From: Bacteroidota bacterium
GTDB taxonomy: Bacteria; Bacteroidota; Bacteroidia; AKYH767-A; JAHEYN01
Length of the DNA: 64,000 bases
Direction: 5' to 3'
NCBI GenBank assembly: GCA_023251555.1
Contig: JAHEYN010000002.1
Span: 1-64,000, forward strand
A program made the translations under genes and the position numbers. The notes under the pieces are model-generated. The model did no database searches and had not been told where the DNA came from. It worked only from the letters and a program-made list of their open reading frames with translations. Below, one piece after another: positions 1 to 8,811 of this stretch. The stretch's first letter is position 1. The number at the start of each line of letters is the position of its first letter.

Positions 1-21
1 CTTCTGAATTACTATTTAGTA

Positions 22-29
22 TATATTTG
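22..29 (+). promoter_or_regulatory. Bacteroidota-type -7 promoter element
   Basis: TATATTTG matches the Bacteroidota -7 consensus TAnnTTTG and lies 14 bases before the ATG of the first gene. Any -33 element would fall at the extreme window edge and cannot be judged. Confidence 0.5.
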
Positions 30-43
30 TATCTTCTTCTGAA

Positions 44-1168
44 ATGGGCAATATCCTGCTTTCTTTTTTCACCTCAATTGCCGTGGTGCTCGCTATCACC
101 CCTTCGATTATTTCCATAGCACGTAAAAAAAATATCTTCGACTTTCCCACCGAACAGAAACTTCACAAAGGACAAATCCCCCACATCGGAGGATTTGCCA
201 TTTTCGCCGGGGTGCTTTTTGCTTATTCACTCTGGAAACCCCCCCTGCCTGATCCTTCCTTCAGGTATATCCTTGCCTCCGTGCTGATCCTTTTCCTTGT
301 GGGACTTAAAGATGATATAATGGGGATGACCCCCTTACATAAACTCCTTGCCCAGATAGTGGTGGCTCTTATAATTACTATTGACGGAGAAGGTGCAGTA
401 AGGCTTACCAATTTTCACGGCCTGATGGCTATATATGAAATACCATACTGGGTTAGCGTGCTGTTTTCCGTTTTTATTTTCGTGGTAATTACCAATGCCT
501 TTAATCTCATTGATGGCATTGACGGGCTTGCGGCAGGCCTCGGGTTTATTTCCAGCCTTACCTTCGGATTCTGGTTTTACTGTACCAATAACCTGACTAC
601 CGCCTGTATTGGTTTTGCCCTTGCAGGAGCATTGCTCGGCATCCTCTTTTTCAATTTTACCCCCGCGAAAATATTTATCGGCGATTGTGGATCCCTTATA
701 ATAGGCTTTTTGATTTCCCTCATGGCTATTAAATTTATAGAGCTGAACAGGGAGTTTATGCTCCAGCATATTACGTACTCCTATTCTTCTGATTCCTCCA
801 GTCCGGTTACCATTATTAAAGATTCAAGGCTGGAAAAATTTATTATTACCTCCGGCCCTGCTTTTGCCATCGCTGTGCTGATGGTTCCACTCTATGATAC
901 CCTCAGAAGCTTTGTTGTGAGGATACTTAACCGCAAATCTCCCTTTGCCGGGGATACTAACCACATCCACCATCGCCTCCTTTTCATAGGATTTCGCCCG
1001 GCTGAAATATGTATTATATTGTTTCTTCTTAATATTTTCTTTATCACGGTCTCTTATCTTCTTAGGGATTTAAGTCCCAACCATCTTATTATTGTACTCC
1101 TTGCTTCAGCGGTTTTACTGGACACCATACTTTTTTTTGTAAAGCGAAAAAAAACAAAAGCATTGTGA
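44..1168 (+). CDS. MraY/WecA-family undecaprenyl-phosphate sugar-1-phosphate transferase
   Basis: This 374-residue polytopic membrane protein belongs to the family that moves a HexNAc-1-phosphate (usually GlcNAc-1-P from UDP-GlcNAc) onto undecaprenyl phosphate, the first step of surface glycan assembly at the inner membrane. Visible family motifs are the Asp pair in GLKDDIMGM (about residue 88), NLIDGIDGLAAG (about 155-165), IFIGDCGS (about 210-217) and NHIHHRLL (about 305-312). The HIHH-type motif and general length favour the WecA/TagO branch over MraY itself. A hydrophilic insert between about residues 230 and 265 is lineage-typical or variable. The ATG at 44 follows a good -7 box closely. 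The downstream gene is unrelated oxidase machinery, so this is probably its own transcript. The exact sugar substrate is not determinable here. Confidence 0.88.
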   Translation: MGNILLSFFTSIAVVLAITPSIISIARKKNIFDFPTEQKLHKGQIPHIGGFAIFAGVLFAYSLWKPPLPDPSFRYILASVLILFLVGLKDDIMGMTPLHKLLAQIVVALIITIDGEGAVRLTNFHGLMAIYEIPYWVSVLFSVFIFVVITNAFNLIDGIDGLAAGLGFISSLTFGFWFYCTNNLTTACIGFALAGALLGILFFNFTPAKIFIGDCGSLIIGFLISLMAIKFIELNREFMLQHITYSYSSDSSSPVTIIKDSRLEKFIITSGPAFAIAVLMVPLYDTLRSFVVRILNRKSPFAGDTNHIHHRLLFIGFRPAEICIILFLLNIFFITVSYLLRDLSPNHLIIVLLASAVLLDTILFFVKRKKTKAL

Positions 1169-1239
1169 CCGATTGGATTTTTTTTTCTCATTTTTGCTTT
1201 TAACTGATATGTCTTTCTTTTCTCTAACCCCATACTAAA

Positions 1240-2109
1240 GTGACTGATAAACTGCGTGACTATAGCCAGTTAATTAAACTCCGTCTCTCTCTCCTCGTTG
1301 TATTCTCGGCGGCGATGTCTTTTTTGATTGCTTCAGTGGCTTCCCCTGACTGGCAAAGGTTTGTTTTTTTAATTGCCGGAGGATTTCTTGTTACCGGGGC
1401 ATCCAATGGGTTTAACCAGGTTATTGAGTGGCAATATGATAAATTGATGGATCGTACCCGGGAAAGACCACTCCCTGCAGCCCGCATGACAACCGCAGCC
1501 GGTTTTTTAGTTTCTTTTATTACAGGGGCCGCAGGAGTTTTTGTGCTTTCATACTTTATTAACCCGCTTTGCGGAATGCTATCGCTTCTTGCTTTGTTGT
1601 TGTATGTGCTCGCTTATACTCCCCTGAAAAGAGCAACCCCCTTTGCCGTTTTTGTCGGTGCATTTCCCGGAGCAATTCCCCCGCTGCTCGGATGGGTGGC
1701 CGCAACGGGAGATATCATTAATCCCGGAGGATGGATCCTCTTCGGGATACAATTTATCTGGCAATTCCCTCACTTCTGGGCTATCGCCTGGGTGATGCAC
1801 GATGATTATCTCAAAGCCGGATTCCATTTATTGCCGCATGGCGGAAGAAACAGAGCTTCCGCATTCCAGCTGCTCGTTTATTCTGCCGGTTTGATTCCCA
1901 TAGGCCTGCTGCCGTGGTTGTTTCACCTGTCAGGAGGAATTTCGGCCATTATTATCAGCGTGTGCGGAATTTTATTTACTTTTCAGGCCGTAAAACTATA
2001 CCGTACCTGCAGCATGAAAGCTGCGTCAATACTCATGTTTGCCTCCTTTGCATACCTTCCTGTTGTGTTGATAGCAATATGGGCAGACAGACTACCACTA
2101 CTCCATTAA
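1240..2109 (+). CDS. ctaB: protoheme IX farnesyltransferase (heme O synthase)
   Basis: CtaB/CyoE attaches a farnesyl group to heme b to give heme O, needed for heme-copper oxidases; it is an inner-membrane UbiA-superfamily prenyltransferase. The 289-residue protein has about eight membrane segments. The first Asp-rich signature is seen as IEWQYDKLMDRTRERPLPA (about residues 65-84) and a second acidic loop as HDDYLKAGFHLLPHG (about 187-201). The start is a GTG at 1240; no upstream in-frame ATG gives a better N-terminus, and KLRDYSQLIKLRLSLLV is the usual beginning of the family. The subunit III gene follows after 10 bases, so they are surely co-transcribed. Length is normal for the family. Confidence 0.95.
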   Translation: MTDKLRDYSQLIKLRLSLLVVFSAAMSFLIASVASPDWQRFVFLIAGGFLVTGASNGFNQVIEWQYDKLMDRTRERPLPAARMTTAAGFLVSFITGAAGVFVLSYFINPLCGMLSLLALLLYVLAYTPLKRATPFAVFVGAFPGAIPPLLGWVAATGDIINPGGWILFGIQFIWQFPHFWAIAWVMHDDYLKAGFHLLPHGGRNRASAFQLLVYSAGLIPIGLLPWLFHLSGGISAIIISVCGILFTFQAVKLYRTCSMKAASILMFASFAYLPVVLIAIWADRLPLLH

Positions 2110-2119
2110 TTTTTTTTTT

Positions 2120-2695
2120 ATGACTACCGGATCACAGGAACAGTCCAGAACTTCAGTCCCTACAGCAAAAATGCTGCTTTGGTTAGCCATCGCAAGTATG
2201 ATTATGCTTTTTGCCGGACTTACCAGCGCATATATTGTTCGTCAGTCCGAGGGGAACTGGACCAGGTTTAATCTCCCGTCGCTGTTCACAGTAAGCACTG
2301 TAATTATTATCACCAGCAGCCTTTCTGTGCAAAGGGCCGTTGTAAATGCACGACGAAATAACAAAGCATACGTTCAGAGGGCGCTGGTGCTTACTCTGGT
2401 GCTCGGAGCAATGTTTGTCATATGCCAGTTCTTCGGATGGGAAGAGTTGTATGCTCAAAAAATTGTATTTGCCGGTCGTTATGCCAACCCCGCCGGGTCC
2501 TTTCTCTACGTCCTTACCGGCCTGCATCTGCTTCACCTGTTTGGAGGAATACTGTATCTTGCTTTTGTCCTGATAAAAACAACCCGGGAGCCTGAAATGA
2601 AAAGCCCGCTGAAAGTTGAACTTTTCGCCACTTACTGGCATTTTGTTGACGTCCTCTGGGTTTACCTGTATTTGTTCCTGCTGTTTGTGAAATAA
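2120..2695 (+). CDS. cytochrome c oxidase subunit III (first copy)
   Basis: This 191-residue integral membrane protein is a heme-copper oxidase subunit III. It shows about five transmembrane helices, the conserved LHLLHLFGGI segment (about residues 134-143) and the subunit III signature YWHFVDVLWVYLY near the C-terminus (about 172-184). Subunit III supports proton uptake and stability of the oxidase in the inner membrane. It lies 10 bases after ctaB. In many Bacteroidota two subunit III genes of different length follow ctaB directly; here the second copy is displaced to 7697 by an intervening block. The first copy is the shorter one. Confidence 0.9.
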   Translation: MTTGSQEQSRTSVPTAKMLLWLAIASMIMLFAGLTSAYIVRQSEGNWTRFNLPSLFTVSTVIIITSSLSVQRAVVNARRNNKAYVQRALVLTLVLGAMFVICQFFGWEELYAQKIVFAGRYANPAGSFLYVLTGLHLLHLFGGILYLAFVLIKTTREPEMKSPLKVELFATYWHFVDVLWVYLYLFLLFVK

Positions 2696-2709
2696 ATCAC
2701 CTCCCCTTG

Positions 2710-4257
2710 TCAGCGCAGATGGCCGTGAGCAGCACATTTTTCTTTTATAATTTCGGCGAACGGACGTTTTTCAATTTTACTTTCAACCCATGAAATAAAA
2801 TCAAAGTATTCAAGAGCCTTTTTTTCAAAGGCATCCTCCGTTATTTTTAATATATCTTCTTTCAGATCCCTGAAAGCTTCAGCCAGCTCCCGGGGATCAA
2901 AAATGACAAGCAGTTTCTTCCTGATAAAAAGGAGTATGGCACTTTCAATTTTATAAAGCCTTTTCCTTTGATAAATGAACCGGTGGCTCGATAATACAAT
3001 ATATTCCAGAAGGCTCTGATTGCCAAGCTCGTAATGAATGATCAGGTTGAACACTCTTGCAAAACAATGAATATCTTCTCTCACATCCTGCGACTCGTGA
3101 TTTAGCAGTTTATTTAACCACCACAGGGCTTTGCTGTAATCTTCATTCCCGAAATAGACGTATGCAATGTTGTAATAGAAAGTGAAACGAATGCCGGGAC
3201 TGATTTTACCATTCAGTAAAATTAATTTTTTTTCAATCTCCCCGATAGCGGGAATGGCTTTCTTAAAACTTCCGGTCCGGATATACAGGTCAAGCTCGTT
3301 CAGGTATTTGGAAATGAAAATTTTCAGCTGTAAGTCTTGGGACGAAGGAGTAATGTGCCTGAATTTTTGTAATGTTTCCAGAGCTTCCCGGTACCTCCCC
3401 GATTCAACCTGCCCGATAACCAGATTATTCAGGGCAATAATATAGTTTTCAATATTCTCTTTGATTCTTACCGGATGCGATTCCAGCAGATCAACGAGCT
3501 TTTCCCTGTACAGGTAGCCGTTTTTCAGATCCCCCCTTGAGCGGTAGAAGAATGTATAACTGAAATAAAGATAGAGCCTGGCTTCAAACGAGAGACTTTT
3601 TTCATCGGCTTTCAACAGTGGTGAGTTGCTTAGCTTGTCCGAATTTTCAATATCCGCCTGGGTTCTCGGTCCGCCTGTCCTGCTGTAAGCTATAAACATA
3701 TCAGCAGTGAGGGTTGCATAATTTGTGATAGCCTTAAGTTCTTCAAGCATTTGCTGCGAGGTTTTAAAAAGCTCCCCTATCTCTTTTTCAGAGTAACCGA
3801 TGTACTGAGAAGACTGCATTATCTTATTTTTCCACCAGCAGATTTCATATATCCTGAGATGCTTCTCATGTTTCCGGGCATAACTCTCAGCTTTTTCCAA
3901 CATTTTTTTGCATTGCGCGTGCAACCCTCTGTTATACATAACAGAAACATCCTTTAAAGCCTGGTCTAACAGATATTCGCCAGAAGTCTTTGAATGATAG
4001 GTGCGGAGGTGCTTTAAAACAGAGTCATAAAGCTGCTTTTTAACTTTAGAGGTGTATTTAACCCCGGACAGATTTTTTTGTTCAAAAATAGTTTGCTCAT
4101 TATAATTTTCCTGCTTTAAAATTGCATCAAAAAAAGCAAGAAGGCGCCCCCTGTTTGACTGTCCGCTCTCTGATATTTTAATTTTACAATACCTTTTTTC
4201 TGATCTCGATAATGTTTTTACAAGATTAAACAGATCAGTTGATATAATTTTAGACAT
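2710..4257 (-). CDS. uncharacterised helical-repeat (TPR-like) protein, paralog 1 of a T9SS-cargo-linked family
   Basis: I do not recognise a named family. The 515-residue protein has no signal peptide or membrane segment, is rich in Lys/Glu/Leu, and looks all-alpha with TPR-like helix pairs (for example DYSKALWWLNKLLN, about residues 376-389). Three blocks recur in paralogs at 54156-55721 and 59850-61388, more weakly at 28739-30208: an N-terminal STDLFNLVKTLSRSEKRYCK (residues 6-25), a central FARVFNLIIHYELGN (about 400-414) and a C-terminal FDFISWVESKIEKRPFAEI (about 485-503). The gene is divergent from a T9SS cargo gene (4409) across a 151-bp very AT-rich gap, and its 3' end is 14 bases from the oxidase gene. 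A cytoplasmic regulatory or scaffolding role is inference only. Confidence 0.85.
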   Translation of the reverse strand: MSKIISTDLFNLVKTLSRSEKRYCKIKISESGQSNRGRLLAFFDAILKQENYNEQTIFEQKNLSGVKYTSKVKKQLYDSVLKHLRTYHSKTSGEYLLDQALKDVSVMYNRGLHAQCKKMLEKAESYARKHEKHLRIYEICWWKNKIMQSSQYIGYSEKEIGELFKTSQQMLEELKAITNYATLTADMFIAYSRTGGPRTQADIENSDKLSNSPLLKADEKSLSFEARLYLYFSYTFFYRSRGDLKNGYLYREKLVDLLESHPVRIKENIENYIIALNNLVIGQVESGRYREALETLQKFRHITPSSQDLQLKIFISKYLNELDLYIRTGSFKKAIPAIGEIEKKLILLNGKISPGIRFTFYYNIAYVYFGNEDYSKALWWLNKLLNHESQDVREDIHCFARVFNLIIHYELGNQSLLEYIVLSSHRFIYQRKRLYKIESAILLFIRKKLLVIFDPRELAEAFRDLKEDILKITEDAFEKKALEYFDFISWVESKIEKRPFAEIIKEKCAAHGHLR

Positions 4258-4354
4258 AGTTATAATATATATATTATTATCTATATTTTAGATAAAATAA
4301 GATAAATAAGACATAGAAATATATTTTAGAAAAGGTAAATATAATGAAAAAAGA

Positions 4355-4385
4355 TCTGCAATTTATATAGGATAGCATACTTTTG
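4355..4385 (+). promoter_or_regulatory. predicted promoter for the T9SS cargo gene at 4409
   Basis: TCTG at 4355-4358 is followed after 19 bases by TACTTTTG at 4378-4385, which matches TAnnTTTG exactly. The ATG lies 23 bases downstream of the -7 box. The -33 match is imperfect. Confidence 0.5.
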
Positions 4386-4408
4386 AGTTTCCTAATCACC
4401 TTCATGCC

Positions 4409-6298
4409 ATGAAGAGATTGTATTACATAGTTCTCTGTTTCAGTTTTAGCGCCGGCCAACTTTGTGCTCAGGCGCCCTGCCAGATAGTATATGATGGATC
4501 TGAAATGAATTCAAACATAAAACAAACTACAAATGGAGGATATATCTGGTATGGCCAGGGGCAAAATTATGCGGCGGAGTTTTCGGATTTTACTTTGCTC
4601 CAGCTTGATGCGGCATACAGCGTTTTGTGGTCATACACTTACTCCCTTGGTGCTAATGAAGCAGGATACGGGGGATTTAACCGGACCAGCGACGGAGGGT
4701 ATATTTTAACGGGATACAGCAACATTGCTGCTGCCGGCAATGAGGATCTTACACTTATTAAAGTAGATGCAGCCGGGAATATACAGTGGGATGAAAGATA
4801 TGGCGGGAGTTCAAATGATAAGGGAGAAACAGTCATCCAGACTACCGATGGGGGATACATTGCTTTTGGCAGCGCACTGGTAACATTTTCTCCCTTTAAT
4901 ATGAATTATTATTTATTAAAAACAACGGCCTCCGGCAACCAGTCCTGGGGAAAACATATTGGAGGCAGTGATTTTGAATTACCGGGATTTTCGGTATTAC
5001 AGACATCCGACGGAGGATACATTTTTACCGGTGCCACAATTTCGTATGGCCAGGCACCCGGAACCACATACGATATACATCTGGTGAAAACCAACTCTGC
5101 AGGGGCTATTGATTGGACAAAAACCTACGGGGGAACCGGTGACGATTACGGGTCCGCTTTGATACAGACTACCGATGGCGGATATCTTATTGCCGGGAAT
5201 GCTGCTTACGGTAATGGAGCTAATGACGCATTTCTCCTGAAGACAGATGCTTCCGGGAATTTTCTGTGGGGGAAAACATACGGAGGAGCTGCCCTCGATC
5301 AGTTCAGCGCAGTTGTTCAGACTACCGACGGAGGCTTTGCTGCGGTGGGACTGACATGGAGCTGGAGTTTCGGGCAGAATGACGCTTTCCTTGTAAGGAC
5401 AGATGCCACAGGGGCAGAGCAATGGTCAAGGCGCTATGGATGGACAAATGCAGATAATGCTACAAGTATTTCCCAGACAAGCTCCGGGGGCTTTCTCATA
5501 GGAGGCAATACAGTAACCCTCGGCGGCGGCGGAGCATATTTTATTGTTACGGATGCCAGCGGCGTGGGCTCGGGATCCTGCCCATACGAAGCAGCAATAT
5601 CGCTTACAGATGTATCTTTTACCCCCGGAGTTTCTTCGGGAGGAACAAGTACAAACTATGGCTCCAGAACCAATGCAAATTTTTCAAGGGGAAGCGGGGG
5701 GACCGTCCGCACCGATGTGTGTGCTGTGTTACCGGTAGAACTGGCCTCATTTTCAGCCACACAGGTTGGAGAGGGGGTACTTCTCTTGTGGGAAACGATG
5801 TCTGAAAAAAACTGTGAATACTTTGCTGTACAGAAAAGTAACGACGGAATAAAGTTTGAAACAATTGGAAGGGTAAGAGGATCCGGCAGTTCGGATTCGC
5901 AGAACAATTATTCCTTCACCGATCGCACTCCCTTATCTTCTCCCAATGGGGAGGAAATCTGGGAGGAAGAAGTATACTACCGCCTGCAGCAGGTTGACTA
6001 TGACGGAGGGTATACATATTCAAACGTGCTTCCCGTAAATATTAATTGGACCGCTGTACGGGTATATCCTTCTGTTGTTGGAAATGAGTTGTACTGTGAA
6101 TTGTTATACCGGGAAAACGGGGATCCGGACGTTTCCATTACCGGTATATTGGGTAACGCATTAAAATACTATAAAGAAAAATCAATGTCCGGGAATGACC
6201 GTCTTGTCCTTGATGTATCTGATTTGTCTCCGGGAATATACTTTTTGAAAATTAACTCAGTAAAACACCCCGTACAATTTAAATTTATAAAACAATAA
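4409..6298 (+). CDS. T9SS-sorted secreted protein with seven-fold QTTDGGY-type propeller repeats
   Basis: This 629-residue protein starts with a signal peptide (hydrophobic stretch ending near LCAQA, about residue 21). Residues of about 30-390 hold seven imperfect repeats of about 50 residues with the core QTT(D/N)GGY(I/L) and VKTDASGN...WGKTYGG, which fits a seven-bladed beta-propeller. A linker is followed by a fibronectin-like module starting LPVELASFSA (about 440) and containing YYRLQQVDYDGGYTYS. The last ~80 residues form a T9SS type A sorting domain with GIYFLKI and the terminal KFIKQ. It should therefore be exported by Sec, then by the type IX system, and end up on the surface or outside. 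The binding target is unknown. It is divergent from helical-repeat paralog 1 and abuts the next cargo gene with no spacing. Confidence 0.88.
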   Translation: MKRLYYIVLCFSFSAGQLCAQAPCQIVYDGSEMNSNIKQTTNGGYIWYGQGQNYAAEFSDFTLLQLDAAYSVLWSYTYSLGANEAGYGGFNRTSDGGYILTGYSNIAAAGNEDLTLIKVDAAGNIQWDERYGGSSNDKGETVIQTTDGGYIAFGSALVTFSPFNMNYYLLKTTASGNQSWGKHIGGSDFELPGFSVLQTSDGGYIFTGATISYGQAPGTTYDIHLVKTNSAGAIDWTKTYGGTGDDYGSALIQTTDGGYLIAGNAAYGNGANDAFLLKTDASGNFLWGKTYGGAALDQFSAVVQTTDGGFAAVGLTWSWSFGQNDAFLVRTDATGAEQWSRRYGWTNADNATSISQTSSGGFLIGGNTVTLGGGGAYFIVTDASGVGSGSCPYEAAISLTDVSFTPGVSSGGTSTNYGSRTNANFSRGSGGTVRTDVCAVLPVELASFSATQVGEGVLLLWETMSEKNCEYFAVQKSNDGIKFETIGRVRGSGSSDSQNNYSFTDRTPLSSPNGEEIWEEEVYYRLQQVDYDGGYTYSNVLPVNINWTAVRVYPSVVGNELYCELLYRENGDPDVSITGILGNALKYYKEKSMSGNDRLVLDVSDLSPGIYFLKINSVKHPVQFKFIKQ

Positions 6299-7522
6299 AT
6301 GAAAAAAGTTATAGGTACTGCGCTTATTGCGTTTTTGCTGTGCACAGGGGCTTCTTCCCAGAATTATGTTCCCAATCCAAGTTTTGAAACATATTCCTCG
6401 TGCCCTACTGATGTCAGCCTGTATCTCAGTAACCAGATGAATAAATGCACAGGATGGGATAGGGCAACGGGTGGCGGGACATCTGATTATTTCAATGCAT
6501 GTAACACAACAGCTAATACGGTTGACGTCCCCTCCAGTTATTTTGGGACCCAGTCTGCAAGAACCGGGGATGCTTATGCAGGTTTGATACTGTACCAGGC
6601 TCCCGCCCCGGCATACAGGGAATATATTATGATACAGCTTACTTCCCCTCTGCCCGCAGGGTTGAATTGTGATATTTCATTTTATGTAAATCTCGCTGAC
6701 AACGCTCAATCGGCAATAGATGGCATAGGCGCTTATATATCAACGGGCTCTGTTTATGTGAGCGGGACATATTCTTCTGAACTGATTTATTCTCCTCAGG
6801 CTGTAAGCCCCACCGGAACATATATTACAGATGAAACATCATGGACACTGGTTTCAGGATCCTTTGTTACCTCGGGAGGAGAAAATTACCTTACAATAGG
6901 CAATTTCCGGACCGCCGCAAACACCGGCATTGCTGCTGTTTCCGGGACACAGAACTGGGCGTATTATTTTATTGATGACGTATCTGTTACAACAACGACC
7001 CTGCCGGTTAACCTTGTTTCTTTTCAGGGCTATATTGAAGCACAGAAAGTATTACTGAAATGGGTTACCGGATCCGAACACAATAACGCTGCTTTTATTA
7101 TTGAGCGAAGCAGCGACGGTAAAATTTTCAGTTCCCTGGGAGAGTTGCAAGGATCTGAAGGTTCTTCTTCAGCATCCTATAGTTATTATGATAACAAACC
7201 CTTCCCCGGAATTAATTACTACCGCCTTAAGCAGGTGGATTACGATGGAAATTTTTCTCATTCCGAAACAATTTCCGTGACAACGGACAACACAGGAAAT
7301 CTTCACGTGTTCCCGAATCCTGCCACCGAGGTTATATACGTTCAGGCGGACTATAAAGATGAAATATATATACAGAATATCAGTGGGCAAAAAATGCTTA
7401 TGACTCCGGATCTGATTACAGAAACTCCGGACCATCTTTATAATGTGAATATCAGCCGCCTGCCGCGGGGAATATACTTTGCCTGTGTGAATAATAACAG
7501 GGCAAAATTTATAAGACAATGA
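6299..7522 (+). CDS. T9SS-sorted secreted protein with N-terminal jelly-roll-like domain
   Basis: The 407-residue product has a signal peptide (MKKVIGTALIAFLLCTGASS), then a domain starting NYVPNPSFETYSSCPTD (about residues 22-38). That opening is typical of carbohydrate-binding-like jelly-roll regions in Bacteroidota surface proteins, so the domain is probably a beta-sandwich spanning residues of about 22-235. A fibronectin-like module follows (LPVNLVSFQGY, about 237, with YYRLKQVDYDGNFSHS), then a type A sorting domain with VFPNPATEVIYV and a terminal KFIRQ. Its ATG immediately follows the stop codon of the 4409 gene, so the two cargo proteins are translated from one message. Ligand unknown; glycan binding is an inference from domain shape. 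Confidence 0.85.
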   Translation: MKKVIGTALIAFLLCTGASSQNYVPNPSFETYSSCPTDVSLYLSNQMNKCTGWDRATGGGTSDYFNACNTTANTVDVPSSYFGTQSARTGDAYAGLILYQAPAPAYREYIMIQLTSPLPAGLNCDISFYVNLADNAQSAIDGIGAYISTGSVYVSGTYSSELIYSPQAVSPTGTYITDETSWTLVSGSFVTSGGENYLTIGNFRTAANTGIAAVSGTQNWAYYFIDDVSVTTTTLPVNLVSFQGYIEAQKVLLKWVTGSEHNNAAFIIERSSDGKIFSSLGELQGSEGSSSASYSYYDNKPFPGINYYRLKQVDYDGNFSHSETISVTTDNTGNLHVFPNPATEVIYVQADYKDEIYIQNISGQKMLMTPDLITETPDHLYNVNISRLPRGIYFACVNNNRAKFIRQ

Positions 7523-7523
7523 T

Positions 7524-7539
7524 TCCGTAGATCTACGGA
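7524..7539. repeat. perfect 16-bp palindrome after the T9SS cargo pair
   Basis: TCCGTAGATCTACGGA is a perfect inverted repeat starting two bases after the stop codon at 7522. No U-run follows, so it is not a standard intrinsic terminator. The half-site TTCCGTAG (7523-7530) recurs once in the same gap at about 7597-7604. It could be an mRNA 3'-end structure or a boundary scar of the inserted block. Confidence 0.55.
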
Positions 7540-7696
7540 TATTATCACCCTCATTTCTTTCCTGAGAATTATATTTTCAACAATCAGGGCCTGCGTTCCG
7601 TAGGACAGGATAAATTTTCCCTGACAAAAAAATAATTATTTATAAATTCGCCTTGCTGGAATATTCTTACATTAGCACCTGCAAAAAACAACCCCT

Positions 7697-8425
7697 ATGT
7701 CAGCAAGTTTAAATACTGTAAGTTCGGATGAAGCCATTGTAAAGGATTCTAAAAACATGTGGGGGGGCGGGCAGTCCCCCTATGCCGTAAGCTGGGGCAA
7801 AATGTATATGTGGATTTTCCTGCTTTCGGATGCCTTCACCTTCTCCAGCCTTCTCATTGCCTATGGCACCATGCGCCACCGTTTTTCGGACATCTGGCCT
7901 AAACCCAACGAGGTATTTACACATTTCCCTTTCATAGAACATCACGTGCCGCTTGCATACGTGGGACTGATGACCTTCATCCTTATCATGAGCAGCGTGA
8001 CCATGGTGCTTGCCGTGGAAGCAGGACACCGTAACGACAAAAAACAGTCAGGAATGTGGCTGCTGCTTACTATCATCGGCGGGCTTATGTTTGTTGGCTC
8101 CCAGGCATGGGAATGGTACCATTTTATCGTCGGCACCGAGCATGGCAGGATTCTTGCAAACGGCACGGTTTTTCATGGTGCAAATCTTACCATGAATGAA
8201 TACGGACTCACTCCTCTCTTCGGAGATTTCTTCTTCTTCATCACAGGCTTCCATGGATTTCACGTTTTCAGCGGGGTGGTTATCAACTTTATCATTTACC
8301 TGAATGTAATTGGGGGAGTGTATGAAAAAAGAGGTCATTATGAACAGGTGGAGAAAGCCGGTCTGTACTGGCACTTCGTAGATTTGGTATGGGTATTCGT
8401 ATTTACCTTCTTCTACCTGCTCTGA
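7697..8425 (+). CDS. ctaE: cytochrome c oxidase subunit III (second copy)
   Basis: This is a 242-residue heme-copper oxidase subunit III with six to seven transmembrane segments. Recognisable parts are FLLSDAFTFSSLLIAYGTMR (about residues 34-53), QAWEWYHFI (about 136-144), FFITGFHGFHVFSGV (about 179-193) and the terminal YWHFVDLVWVFVFTFFYLL. It is longer than the copy at 2120 and represents the usual partner subunit in Bacteroidota caa3-type operons. It begins a tightly spaced run with ctaF, SCO and DUF420. No subunit I or II gene is in the window, so the catalytic core must be encoded elsewhere. About 170 bases without a gene precede it, probably containing its own promoter because the upstream block separates it from ctaB. 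Confidence 0.92.
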   Translation: MSASLNTVSSDEAIVKDSKNMWGGGQSPYAVSWGKMYMWIFLLSDAFTFSSLLIAYGTMRHRFSDIWPKPNEVFTHFPFIEHHVPLAYVGLMTFILIMSSVTMVLAVEAGHRNDKKQSGMWLLLTIIGGLMFVGSQAWEWYHFIVGTEHGRILANGTVFHGANLTMNEYGLTPLFGDFFFFITGFHGFHVFSGVVINFIIYLNVIGGVYEKRGHYEQVEKAGLYWHFVDLVWVFVFTFFYLL

Positions 8426-8462
8426 TTATATTCAATTCGAAAACCCTCAACAAGTATTATAT

Positions 8463-8810
8463 ATGACTACACAGGAACACACTGCCGACGATCATTCTGA
8501 AACCATAGGCCCCAAAGCAAGAAAACGCCTCTGGAAAGTTTTCTGGCTACTCCTTGCTATCACATTGTTTGAAGTAGGGATTTCCTTTACAGCCATCCCT
8601 AAAGAGGTGCTTAAAATTCTCTTTATAGGACTTACTATTGTGAAGGCTTATTATATCGTCTTCTTCTTTATGCACATGAAGCATGAGAAAGTTCATTTTG
8701 CCTGGAGCATCCTTCTCCCCTTTATTCTTATCGTATATTTTATTTATATGATGATGACCGAAGGAAATGCGCTGAACTATATCCGGACGGTATTCGAGAA
8801 CCATATCTGA
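8463..8810 (+). CDS. ctaF: cytochrome c oxidase subunit IV (caa3-type)
   Basis: The 115-residue protein has three hydrophobic helices and matches the small subunit IV of prokaryotic caa3/bo3-type oxidases. The diagnostic middle segment is the helix around VKAYYIVFFFMHMKHEK (about residues 61-77). A hydrophilic N-terminus of about 25 residues with several His and Asp precedes the first helix. It assists assembly or stability of the oxidase in the inner membrane. It lies 37 bases after subunit III and one base before the SCO gene, so it belongs to the same operon. Confidence 0.9.
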   Translation: MTTQEHTADDHSETIGPKARKRLWKVFWLLLAITLFEVGISFTAIPKEVLKILFIGLTIVKAYYIVFFFMHMKHEKVHFAWSILLPFILIVYFIYMMMTEGNALNYIRTVFENHI

Positions 8811-8811
8811 A

